Below are positions 44,169 through 57,200 of a stretch of DNA of 64,000 bases, piece after piece. Both the position numbers and the translations under genes were made by a program. Every line of letters begins with the position of its first letter. The stretch's first letter is position 1. The notes beneath the pieces are model-generated. The model saw only the letters and a list, made by a program, of their open reading frames with translations. It made no database searches and had not been told where the DNA came from. Origin of the DNA: Triplophysa rosa (taxonomy: Eukaryota > Chordata > Actinopteri > Cypriniformes > Nemacheilidae); the NCBI RefSeq assembly GCF_024868665.1, contig NC_079898.1:17914403-17978402 (forward strand). The letters run 5' to 3'.

Positions 44169-45105
44169 ATTATGAACACAATACATATAGTGAAAATGTG
44201 CCTCCTGAAGTGTGACAGCTCATGTGACACTCCTCTGCAAACAAACAGGTAGCAAGCCATTTCATACTTAAAGCATGTATTCTACAATATGTTTAGACAA
44301 TTCTAAGATAGAATTAATCAACAAAGGTTATATGGGTCATGTCACATTGACCACTTTGTCCAATTACAAATATGAAGCGGACACATGGGGAAGTTGTCAC
44401 AAGTGTATTCAGTAAATATTGGTAAGGTTTTGAGTATGTTCTCTGATTATACAGTTTGTCTCTCTAACAGTGTGTGTATTAAATATCTACTTCAAAACTG
44501 TACAAATCAGGGATATATGGGAATAATTGAACTGAAAAGCTGAACTGTGTTCTGAGAACAAGGTATACGTCATGTAAATATCAGGTTGGGGTAAGTTGTC
44601 ACAGTGTTGTAACATTTCTGTCAAAACAGTGTTTTTATATTGTGAATGAACATTTATCTTTTATTGTTTTGCATTTAGAATAGAAAAGAATAGAAAAGAA
44701 TTAGTCATAATTTAAAAACAACAAAAGATTATGTAACAGCTCTACAGAATAGACTGAATAAACAATAAACAGTGTAAAATAAAATGTCAATCTAGTTTTG
44801 TAAATACTTGATTTCAACTGCAAGTTCTATTGTGACAACTTCATAATCTTTTTTATTGTTTCTTTTATTAAATCTATTATCTGCCTAAACTGCAATTGGG
44901 GGGAAATATTGCTATATTTATAGAAAATATATAGTCACATAGTGTGGTTACATTTTAATAAAATCCGTCTGCTTCTGTTCCCATGGTGATCACTGAGACC
45001 CAGATAATTCCAATGTCACTTTTACTGTCGTATAATGATGTCTATTCACACAATTTACATTCTGACCGCGTTTCCACTGCCAAGCTTGATAGTAGCAGCT
45101 TTTTA

Positions 45106-45107
<2 letters not shown>

Positions 45108-45144
<37 letters not shown>
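45108..45144. repeat. (CT)n tract just upstream of spock2
   Basis: About 18 CT units, roughly 110 bp upstream of the spock2 ATG, in the presumed promoter or 5' UTR. Confidence 0.95.
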
Positions 45145-45145
<1 letters not shown>

Positions 45146-45251
45146 GCAGAGGGAAGACGCATCCCGTAATCAGGTCACATTTCACTGTAGTCTCAGCATC
45201 CGTTTCTCGCCCTTTACATCGGAGAAATCGAGACATTTGAAAGGCGGAATA

Positions 45252-48200
45252 ATGGTGTGGATGAATGATTTGGGATGTCTTTTCGTCCCGTTGCTAATGC
45301 TCGTACGGGTGTCCATGCAGGTGGACGTCAAAAACGGGAAAGAAGCGGCGAAAGCCGGGAATTTCATGGAAGATGAACAGTGGCTGTCCACCATTTCCCA
45401 GTTCAGTCGCAAGATCAAGCACTGGAACCGCTTCAGAGATGTGAGTTTCCTTTAAGAGTATCAATGGTGACATTGCACGACTGTTTCTTCTCATAAATAC
45501 TGACCAGAATGGATCGCATAGATTTGTAAGCGGTACAGACGTAGGCTACTAAACGTTTCTCTTAAAACATCATTAGTCCGTTAACGTAAGAAATCAGTAT
45601 AAAGTAACTCTTAGGACAGATTATAGATTAAATGATGAGTTAAAAGATGCTGCTTGAGTGTTTTAAATTGCACGTTTTTAATCATTAAACAAAGGCTTTT
45701 AAATAGCCTACATAGCAATCTTTTGCATCTTTAATAGCCAGCACTGCTGTTTACACATAATACATAGACTTGGTTCAAAACAATGCACCATCTGTTGTTG
45801 TGTGTTTAATTGACTACATTGGTTTGATTACAGAATAAAGCAGATTGCATTAGAGTGCCATTCATTGGCCAGCTGTTTGATGTGATGTAATAATAGGCAA
45901 CTTTAATAATTGATACGGGCTTCACATGCATTCAGAGGGAGATTTATGAATTAATTCATTTCCCAAAGGTCATGCTGTATTATCATAGAGTTGTTATAGA
46001 TGGTGTGTTAATTGATCCTTTATCCAATGGTATTTGTGTTTGTAATGCAGAAAATAACATCTCGTCCCATGTAAGAAAAATACACTTGAGAGTGGGTGAA
46101 AAAAATCAATTCTGATGAAATGTAACACTATAAAAATACTATTTTGATAATTGACAGTAGCGGTACTGTTCAACCTTTAGAAGGTTCTCTGTTGAGCTGT
46201 GCTGCTCAAATTGAAACATTAAACCTCCAAATAGAAACCGAGATTTATCTCCACCAGTGTTTGGCTGGCAGCTATTTTTACCCTTCTGGAAGTGGATTAA
46301 GTGTATAACTCCTTAAATGATTACGTAGAAAAACACGTCCAAGAGAACCAGGAATTTATCAAAATGTGGCCATGAAAAGATTACTAATGAATTAGACCAG
46401 GATTATAAATGGATGGGTACAGCATTTTTACAGCAGTGGCTTAGGTTCAAACAAGGCCCTGCAGCAGGCTCTGTATTCTCCAATCAATGGCCATTGATCA
46501 CACCATCTCACACATATGAATAGCGGAGAAGCAATGCTTGTCCAACACATATGGGTGTTTTGCTGAAATAACAGCCCTCCTTCCATTCAAGAAAATCAAA
46601 ACAACTTTGAAAAAAGCTGCATTTCCTCTGTCTCCGTGGCCATGTAATTAAAATGCAGGTTGTGCTTTTTACTTAAACTATTCCAGTTGAAGCACTTGCT
46701 CATGAAATGCTTGCAGCTGTATTATTTGGGTTGTCATGTCATTGCACAGAAGATGGGAATGTCTCTAATTATAAATGATAAATTAAAGAAATTTCAACTT
46801 GAAGAGTTCCTTGACGAGGGAGAAAAGACTGAAAACGTGCTTAGAAACAAACCAAAAAATGGACCATCAAAGCTGCAAATATCTACCACATTTAAAGCAA
46901 CGATTTTCATTACAGCTGGCTGCCTTAGCAACAAAGGCTTGGTTGAGTCAGACAGGAAAAGCAACTCATTTCAGATTAGGTTTATTTAAGAGTATTGCCC
47001 TCCTGCTGACGGAGAACAACAGGCATACATCTCAAATCATGTGAAATAAGGTCAACTACAGTTCTTTAGCTTGTGCTATATTTTCTATTTTTTTGTACTG
47101 ACAAAGAAATAAAAGTTAGTATAGGTCCATCCACACAGTTCCTGAATTTACATCATTTGCAATGTAATTAAATATTGATTTAAATGCAGTCTCAATCCTG
47201 TCCCTTGCTTTTACAAAAATAATCATTACAAAGTATATTAAAATGCATTTAGATAAATGTGGAAACTCATGCTGATGTGTTCTGATAGTAAATGTATTTA
47301 TTATTCTGAGATTGCATGGATTAGCAAAAGCAACAGGCCTTCTGACACAGTTCAGCACCATTTTAATAGTCACCTGTTATCTCTGATCATAGACAGAGAT
47401 AGAACTGGTGGAGACTGAAAGTTAATCTCTTGCAGAACACAGTTTATTTCATCTTTAAAGTGTTGCTTGTGACAAAAGCAAATAATCCAAATTGATGCTG
47501 GCTTTCAAAGTCCTTTGAGTTTCTCAGAGCTGAATAATGATACAATCCAAGCTAATGTTGATGAAAGCATGAAAGGCTTATAAATGCATGCTGACTTGCA
47601 TACACAGAAAGTTATGATTTGATATAAATAGTTAACACTCTTTGTATTCCATGCATTGTTGATTTCTATTAACAGGACGTGTACGTTGGCTTAATACAGT
47701 ACGACCAGTATGAATGGGACTGATGTTTCTGTTTTAGAATTAAGTTCTGCACTTTTTGATTTATTAAGGAACCCAAACATTTAAATTGTTTTGCAAACGA
47801 AAATAGCTTCTTCTGTATTATGGTGACGCATCATCATAAGCGAAATATTAAAGGACTTTAATATTACTACCAACCCAAAGACCTCTTGTAATTCAAGGGG
47901 ATCATTATGGGGCCCAAGGAGGTGTTATTACCATGTTTTCTCATTCTCATATCAAATGGAAAGTCGGAACAAAGATACCCAGACACTTTATTTTCTTCTG
48001 GTGATTATAAACATAATTTAAAGTCTATATTTTATATTTGCATATTTTAGAATCTTTAAGACTGTAAATCGTATTGTATTGTATTGTCATTGTGTTGAAT
48101 GTCTGTACTAGAAGCTTCCAACACCAAAGAAAATTCCTTGTGTGTGCAAGCACACTTGGCAATAAAGCTCTTCTGATTCTGATTATGTAATTGTTTGTTA

Positions 48201-51200
48201 TTAGTTAACACCATCCAACAGCTTGCGGTACCTAATTGACATCAGCCAAAAAGTCATTTCAGAAAGTAGTTACATAAAGCACAAAAACATTTAAGACAAA
48301 CAACATTAAAGGGATAATTTACCCCAAAAAGAAAATTCTCATCATTGACTCACCCCCAGGTTGTTCTTAACCTGTATAAATTTCTGTGTTGTGCTGAACA
48401 CAAAGGGAGATATTTGTAAGAATGTCAGTAACCAAACAGATCTCTTCCCTCATTTAGTGCCATAGCAGGGAAAATAAATACGGGAGTCAATGTGGGATGA
48501 TATCTGTTTGGTTGGCTGACATTCTTCTAAATATCTTCCTTTGTGTTTAACAGAACAAAGACATATATACAGATTTGGTCATTTGAAACTATCTGAAGGT
48601 AAGTAAATAATGACAGAATTTTCACTTTTGGGTGAACTGTCCCTTTTTGGAATAATAGGTATAAATTGGACCAGAAATTGCGATAGATAAATCATTACTG
48701 TGAACAGCAACATACAAAAAGAAAGTAAAGAGTCAATTCTGGTTGACTTTAAAAAGTGTTACGATGTTATCGACGTACTGCAATTTTGTAATCACAGTGA
48801 CTGGATTAAAAACGATTACTTACATTTGATGATAATTACATACTAATCAACCTTAAGTGCTGATATACATTAGAATCAGGCTTAGCCGAGAACATCACAT
48901 AGACACTTAAAACTCACAGTGTGGGTTTAAACCACTTTTGTCATGCTCGCTTATCTATTTCCATACAAGTGGAAAATTAAATCTTATTTCATGGTCGGCA
49001 TTTAAGACCGAATATACTGCAAAATGTAAAAGATAAGATCATTTTAAATGACAAATCCCTGCTGGACACAATTACATTCACAATTGCCTCTGCAACGTTA
49101 ATTTTAACTCGGCTCTATATCAGATTTTCCCCAACACACACACACACTATATATATATATATATAATTATATACAGTATATTTTTTATTTTACAATTTAA
49201 GGGAGTAATGCACCTAAACAAACATCTCATGGTGTGATACCTTCATTATCGGTAAACATGTTGGAGTTGCCGAGAGTGAGCAGCTCTGTCTAATTCCACC
49301 TCTTAACCTTCCTGGCTGTTAAAAAGAGCATCTTACAAACCAGGAGTGAATCTGTTACCTATTCAGCTGAAAGTAAACAACCAGCAGCGCTGACCAATCC
49401 TCCGGTAGCTGGCAAACCCTCTCTTCTCTTTCCCCTTCACAATGTAGAAAAGGCTCATTAAAAATCAGTGCTGTCGGCTTGCACCTGTTATTCCCCCGCT
49501 ACATTTTTAATGAAGCAAAAATGTTTCAAGCCTACACGGAAAATGGTCTTCCATTTCGCCATTCATTACCATTTCATTTAAGATGCACATGTGTTCATTC
49601 AGAGTGGATGGGAAAAGGTTGTTCCTTGTGATTGCTTTAGATGTGTCTGTTTCTTACTTTATGAAATTTTCAGTGTGGCTCAAATATTGAATGCGTTTGT
49701 CTTTTCAAAAGCAAGAGCCTTTTTTGGCACATCTAAGCATGTTTGTTTTCACCGCTTAAAATAACCTCATGTGGATGCAGCGCGTATGTGTCAGTGTGAT
49801 AGGAAGTGCGCAGTTTTTGTCCGTCAAAAGAAGCGAGTGATTTCATCTGACAAGCCTGCACACCCACCACAGAGAACTTCAGTGCTGGCCTGTCATGGCT
49901 CCGGTCCATCAGGATTCCAATCACATGCTTGTAGAGGTGGGAATGCCCTCGCAACTGCCAGAGCAGCGTAGCATATGGTCCATAATTACTGATAATGCAG
50001 CATAAGATGATACACCCAAATACCCCATTAAGATTTAATCGTGAAAGATCAGCATTCGCTGCACTGCAACACAAATGCAAAATGTAATGCTTATTCTGGA
50101 ACACAGTCAATGCATGCTTATGCACATCTGTTTGTCACTCTCAGGCTCGATTAAGACACACAACGGTGCGGTTTGTACAGCGGAGGAGGTTGCAGGCCTG
50201 GTGGAAGGAGATTGAGTGCTGTAGGATGAAAGTTGACAAAGGCGAATGAGGGCAATGAAGCAGCATGTCTTGGCCAAAGACCAGGAGTGTAGGTGGGCTT
50301 TAATTGAGTGGAGAGAAACTGGCCTTTCATCATGCCGCTCTCGGGGTCTGCGCCTTTCCTGTTGAATTTGACTTTTTATCTGGAAAATGCAGGAGCCAGG
50401 CTGATTTTTTGTCGGGATTGTTCCAGCTCCAGTTGTGAATATCTCTTTTAACGTGCCTTTTTCTCCAATATCTACAAGTGCTTTTACGATACACGCTGGA
50501 AATGAAAGCGACCACACTTTTCCGTTCTCCTGACGGTTCTCAGCCTCTGGGAGTCTAGGTTCTCAGTGTCCTCTGAAGATCAAGCTGACCTACCAAATAA
50601 AAAGGCTCCTGTTCCGGGCATCCAATTACAAAAACTATAGCATGGCGACGCTGTTTTCTCCCCCTAAGGTTTCCCGTCCCTGATGAAGCCAGCATAATTC
50701 ATCCCTTTCAAGTCTGCTTGAAATACAGTAAGACGTGCTTTTCTGAGAATGCCAGAGTTAAGTGGCACAGACTTGCTCCAAACTCCAATAAAGCGCATTA
50801 TGCCCCCAGCAATAATGAGGCAGCATAAACTAAATCCTACAGAGAGCTGTAAAGGTATGGAGTTGAGGTGACCTGTCAACCCCTCAGAGGTTCAGTCTTC
50901 CACGCCCAGAGAATGCCTTATTGACTGCTGCTGGTGTCAGATTTGCTCATTTAAAGGCAGCTCTTGCCTCTGCTGTATTGCTCTCTCTCACTATTTTTTT
51001 AAGGGCTGTCAGTCAGTTCCATTGAGTTGTTGGGAGTGTTATTGAGGCTGAAAGGCAGGAAGATGGAAGATTACTGACCAAAATAATCGTATATAAGAAC
51101 ATGTTTGAGCTAATTTCCACTTGCATTAGACATTAAAGGGGTCATATGACACGGCTAAAATGAATATTATCGATTGTTTTAGATGTAATTCAATGTGTAT

Positions 51201-54200
51201 ACACGATTTAAGGTTAAAAAATGCTGTAATTTCCACATACCCTGCATGTTTGTATCTCCTCTTTGCCCCGCCTCTCTGAAACGCGCAGATTTTTTACAAA
51301 GCTCATCGCTCTGAAAAGCGAGGTGTGCTATGATTGGCCAGTTAATCAGTGCATAGTGATTGGTCGAATACTGCAAGCGTGTGACGGAAATGTAACGCCT
51401 CTTACCATATTTGGAACATCAGGTTCCAAAGCAATTGTACTGACAGGTATACACCTACCTTACTTGCGTATACATTTGGGCGGTCTTAGTTAACTCATAC
51501 TACGAACTGACATGGATTTGTGGGGGTGTGGTTACACGAGGCGTTTCAGGCAGGTCTGGGTGAGCATTCGCTTTTAGACAGAATGCATCTTTTGTTCCGA
51601 CACTTTCATTTTTGCAATTTTACGTGTTTAATACATGCATGGGCAACTTATAACACACCAAAGACACAGAAAAACACGTGTTCGTGCCATATGACCCCTT
51701 TAAGAAAAAGCAAGGTTGCTTGAATGTGATGTGTGTAGAATTATTATTAAAGGCATACTGTAGTTCACCCAAAAATGAAAATTCTGTCATTTACTCACTG
51801 TCATGTCATTTCAAATCTGTATGACTTTCTTTCTTATGCAGAACACAAAAGAAGATGATATGAAGAATGTTGTTAATCAAACAACAATGACCCCATTGTA
51901 TAGAACAAAGAAATTTCTCAAAATATCTGCTTTTGTTTTCACATAAGTAAGTCAGGTTTTGAATTACATGAGAGTAAATAAGTCACGACACAATTTACAT
52001 TTTTGCGTGAACTATCATTTTAAAGGTCCAGTGTATGAAATTTTGCGGCATCTAGCAGTGAGGTTGCGAATTGCAAACAACGGCTCACTTCACCCCTTGC
52101 CCGTCCTTTTTCAAAGCACACAGAACAAATATGTCGTCACATTTTCGCTTCTTTCCCAAAGGAAACGCGGTTTGTCCGTTTGAGGCTACTGTAGAAACAA
52201 CATGGTGAATTCCATGCAAGGGGACTTGCAGTGTAAATAACTCATTCTAAGGTAATATAAACAAAACGCTTTATTATATAAGGTCTCTATACATCTCTAA
52301 AGACATGTATAATTATATTGCATTTCTGACAATAGATCCTCCAAAAAATTACACACAGCACCTTGAAATTAGTATTTTGTATAAAAGGCCTCAAGAAGTC
52401 AAGAGATTGTTACATCTCTCATGCATCAAATTGCATTTTATAACTCGCATGTATCTGAAAACAGATGCTCTCCGCTTCAGTTGTATGTTTCATTTAAAGG
52501 CCTGAGTCAGTGACAAATGCTCTGAGTGAAAAGTCAGCTCTGTTCATTCATTTCATCTGCTCATCTCTCTGTCTAGGTCTGGAGTTGTACCCTGGAGGAG
52601 CAGCTTGCATTTCTCCTCTTAGCTCTACAAACCCCCCACAGACTGGCAGGCCTGTGAGCTTTTTCCTCAGTATGAAGAAAGTCAGGATATGTTCACAGTC
52701 AAAGGAGTGGGCTGTTAGCAGAGCTTTTTGATGTGCTTGTGTACAGTTAATCTGAAAATCCCAGTCGGAGGGCCTCATGCATAAATCAAGGAGGAGGCTT
52801 GTGCATGCCTGTCAGCTATAGCCATGGTGTGACAGTGAAAACATAGTTTGGAAGGTACTGATAATACGGTGTCTGTTTTCCTCTCGATTTTTCCCCTTTG
52901 CCAAACACGACTGATTAGATTCGGAGTCAAAGGGAGAATGGATGTGTGGGACCTCAGCATCATACACTGCCTGGGGTGTTTGTGAACTGCGAGAAGCCTG
53001 CGTGATATCTGGCAATGCTGTGGTGTGATAAATGTGTGGGAGTGAGGCCATTGTGAGGTCATCACCACAAGGATCCATCCGGCTTTTATTCAATTATGGA
53101 AGGCTGTTTTGCTGAGAGCCTTCGACAGGCAATAATTAGAAACACGGCGTGCAGATTTGTCAGAGCGATTTACTAATATGTGCAAAAAAAGGCAAAATGT
53201 TGAGAGCCAAATGTGAATCAACTTAAAGACCAATGCTTGACATGAAATAGAACAGGCTGCAAGGTGGAGGCCACAGGCTGAATGTGAGTCATGATAACAA
53301 ATGACAGGAAATTATGCGGCAAAGAATTTTTATGATTACTATCATTTGTAAATGACTAGTATATTTAAAGAAAAGGTTTACTTGAATATTCTTCCTTTAT
53401 GTCGTACCCAATGTCTTTTTTCTCCAAAAGACATGCAACATCAGAAGTTACTGCAAAAGCAAGTCAATAAACAGCATTTCATATTGATGTTTCCTAAAGT
53501 GTGCTTGCCGCACGTCACTGTCGCAAGCGTTTTCTGTAGCAACATGAGCGCAACAGTGCTCACTCCTTCATACTGCTCACTGTGTCTCTGCATTGTGATG
53601 TGAATGTCAAGTGTGAGTGAAAAAGACAGATCCAGTTCACCCTCCAACTGCTGCTCGAACGCACAGACATGTGTACGTATCGCTTTTCATCCGTTTCTGG
53701 AGTGCCAATCAAATAAGTATTTTTTGGACGTAAACATACACAGGTGCTATCAAGGACTTAAAATCACAGCTGAATTTACAGAGTGCATGTGCAGACATGT
53801 TGGATTACATAGCAGAGATATAAGGAATAAAAGAGTTGTCAGTCAGCGCAGGAGGGGGGTGAAGCACTCTGTGATGTATTTCATGAGACGGAGGTCCTTG
53901 GAGATATACTCCTGCCAGCCTTTACTCAAGACAGGGCAAAGATGAGCTGACTCTGGATATAGGACGTGCTCAGCTGCAGATGCTTATAAAGAAATTAGGA
54001 GTAAGGACCGTGATGGTGGTGGTGATATTAAATATGATGATATGTTATGCAATATTTCTCTGCTCTGACTCATCATTGCCTCTTTTTAGACAGGGGGGAA
54101 ACACATCAATGTGACACAATATTTTCCACCCTAAAAATGCATGTCAACATTTTTGTGTTGGTATGGCTGGCTGCTTTAATTTGCATAATCTAAAAACAAA

Positions 54201-57200
54201 AATATAAGACCCCCCTGAGATGCCTTCACTGTTCTGCCCTTGTAAAACATTAGATATTTACTGATATAGACATTTAATATGTCAGTACACCACACTATCT
54301 CATTTGCCAGTGAAGCAAAAACAGATCTAAATAATGCAAATATCAGGAAATCAATAACAGGGTTGTTCACTGCCATATAGTATTGCTGTTAAGCACTGCA
54401 GGACCGAGCCACTGGTCTTTTATCGAATGAAATCATTATATATGACAAGGTAATGTCTTATTAGGGACATGCATGAATAATAGTTTTTATGGCGTGATTT
54501 ATTATAATTGATCCGGGAGAGATCTTAAGCAAAGGACGGGCCTTTACATTCAAAAGCATGAAGAATTTAGTTGAGAAAAACCAACTGTGCGTATTTTACA
54601 TACTGAAGTGGCGTAATGATTTAGCTGTATTTCATTTAAACCTACAAAAGCAGTTTATAAAACCACGCGCAAGTCGAATAATCATGTAATCTTTGTATAC
54701 GGCAAACATCATATCAACAGCTACTTGACTTGAAGGATTTTCTACAGAGAAGTAATTCCTTTATTGCACTTTTGATTTGTCAATCAATACGCAATTACAC
54801 CTCTTATTTACACATATTTACAACAGCAAAGAGACCACTACAAGATAAATGACTGCCGATATGTAAAGTTCACAGCTTGTGCATTTCGAGAAAAAAAAGA
54901 TTATTAATCACTATACTGAAATATTTCAAGTGTTATGAGCACCAAGTGCATAATTATTTTAAAGTAACTGCCTATTTTATTAGAATACATGGGAGAATAT
55001 TACAGATGTATTCAAAGTTCTGCCCAGGGGGCAAATGGATGTTTTAAGCAGTTGGAGGCTGTCTTTGTTTTCTTGATAGTTACTCCTCAGAGATGCATCT
55101 CTCTCCTCTAACTGTCTGCTCCTCTTTTCTCTTTTATTAATTTTCCTCACATTTCACCAGGAAGTGGAGGTTAGTAGTGCTTGCCTCATGACTTTGCTTG
55201 TGTTTGATGTCTTGTTTTAAAACGTGGTGCTTTAAAACCATCTAATATTCTTCAACAACGTTCTAAAATGCTTTTCACTACAGTCCAGTCATCACACTTT
55301 ACATTTCCTTTCACTTTATCTGTCTTGTTCCTCTCTCTGTTCTATTCATCCCATGTTCATTATTGATTTCTCTCTGCCTGCCATCAATAAAAATGTGATT
55401 GCTTGTGTAAGTTATAATAAAGTAAATTATAGATTATATACACTGATAAAAATTGTGAGCCTGTTGCACAAAGACTTGAATTCGAAATCAAAAGCACATT
55501 TGAGTAACAACTGTTTTTTTCTGTCAGGACGACTACATCAGATCATGGGATGAAAATCAAGACTCAAATGAAAGTAAGTCTTCTTTAAAATAATTATTAT
55601 AGTGCAATGTATTTATATTTTGTACACTTTGTATTTATATGTTGGGGTCGGTATTCAGACAGTTTGTTTCCTGTGTGTTTAGGTGTCATGCTTTGGTTGT
55701 GCTTAAAAGAAATGCAACACAAAAAATATTGTTTACTCACCTTCATGACATTCTAAACATGTATGATTTTCCTTCTTCTGTTAAACACAAAATAAAATAA
55801 AAAAAAAAACGTTGGTAACCAAACAACATTGGCCCCCATTGACTTCCATTGTATGGACACAAAACCACTGAGACATTTCTCAAAATATCCTCTTTTGTGT
55901 TCCACAGAAAAAAGTCGTATACAGTGTGGGAGAATAAATGATGCCAGAATTTTATTTTTGGGTGAATGTTTTCTTTAAATCCCAAAAAGAATTAATCACA
56001 ATGAATTATGCAAATTTAATGATGGTCACTTTATTGCTGTCAGTTCAATGCAGATCTTCAACTTTGTAAAAGCATAATGCTTTCAAAAAACAAAAATAGC
56101 AGTCTGTTTATTAAGGTCTTGATGTAAACCAGACTGACTGAATGTATTGTCTCCTTACAAGCATTGTAATTATTATTAGATGATGTGCACTGTGTTCATT
56201 TGTCACAGCAGAGAGCCCTTCCTTCTTTTCTCATTGGCTGCCAAACACTAATTGCTTACACAAGAGATGAGGTCATCTCCTCAGTGTGCTTGAGTAGAGA
56301 GAAGGCCCGGGCATATTCGAACATTGTGTCTGGATTTTCAGTTTAAATGAAGTCTTTAGAATGGGGTCCATTAGCAAATATCCCAGGATGTAATTAATGG
56401 ATAATTGCTAGTTCCACTGAAGGCCCAGTAAGAACCCCAGAGGCTTGATTTAGCACTGACTGACATCGGCTTTGTTCCTTCAAAGCACAAATCCACTTAA
56501 TCTTCATATGTCCAGAACAGAGGTCCATGAACCTGATGGTCCATTTCTGAGTTTAATCTAAAGTATATTGAGCAGCTGTCATTACTCCCATCTCAGAACT
56601 TTTCTACGAAACTCATTCAGTATTATTTAAGTTATTTCCTTTGAAAATGAATGTTGTCTGATTCGTCTGACATGTGTTAGAGAAAATGCACACATACCAC
56701 TACAAATATAACACTTGTGTTATTCAAAACCTGTATGATGTTCTTTTTTTTTTGTGGTTTTGAAATTGTGGAAAAGAAATTGTGGTTAAGTGCTGCTCTT
56801 AATTCTATACAATGAACAAAAACTGAGGCTGTCAGCATGCTTAACATGCATTTTTATCTTCTATGTAAAAAAGTGTTTGGAATGACACAAGGGTGAAACA
56901 TTTTTGGCCAGCTACGCCTTTAAGAATTCATACCTGTGCCAACAATTTTAATATTTTAATATTCAGTGAGTGGCTGCACAACCATAGCATAAATAGAACA
57001 GGAAAGAGAAATCCCAACCAAATAATACCTATTCATCTTACCATGTGACAGCATTGCGTCTCAATTATGAGTGAAATAATGAGGCATTGGTAAAGTCCCC
57101 CAAGAAATATGATGTCTCCGCTTGTAGACGTGGCCAGTGTAGACATCCTTTTAATTTAGGGTTTTGGTTACTGTAAAAGACAGAAACAAAGAACATTTTA

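Larger units (their letters stand above)
40346..45100. other. Intergenic region between the dnajb12 relic and spock2
   Basis: No coding exon is recognised. It holds a nested MITE (41684-42280) and a hAT MITE (43367-44168). The rest is AT-rich with no recognised content. Confidence 0.5.
45441..55160. other. spock2: Intron 1 of spock2 (9.7 kb)
   Basis: Besides the repeats listed separately I see no exon or RNA gene. Open frames inside it have no recognisable protein similarity. Confidence 0.6.

Noticed and set aside
46660..46989. 109-aa open frame in spock2 intron 1
   Set aside because: No recognisable domain, no splice context joining it to spock2, and a composition typical of chance frames.
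53604..53945. 113-aa open frame in spock2 intron 1
   Set aside because: Low-information sequence with no known family and no supporting exon signals.
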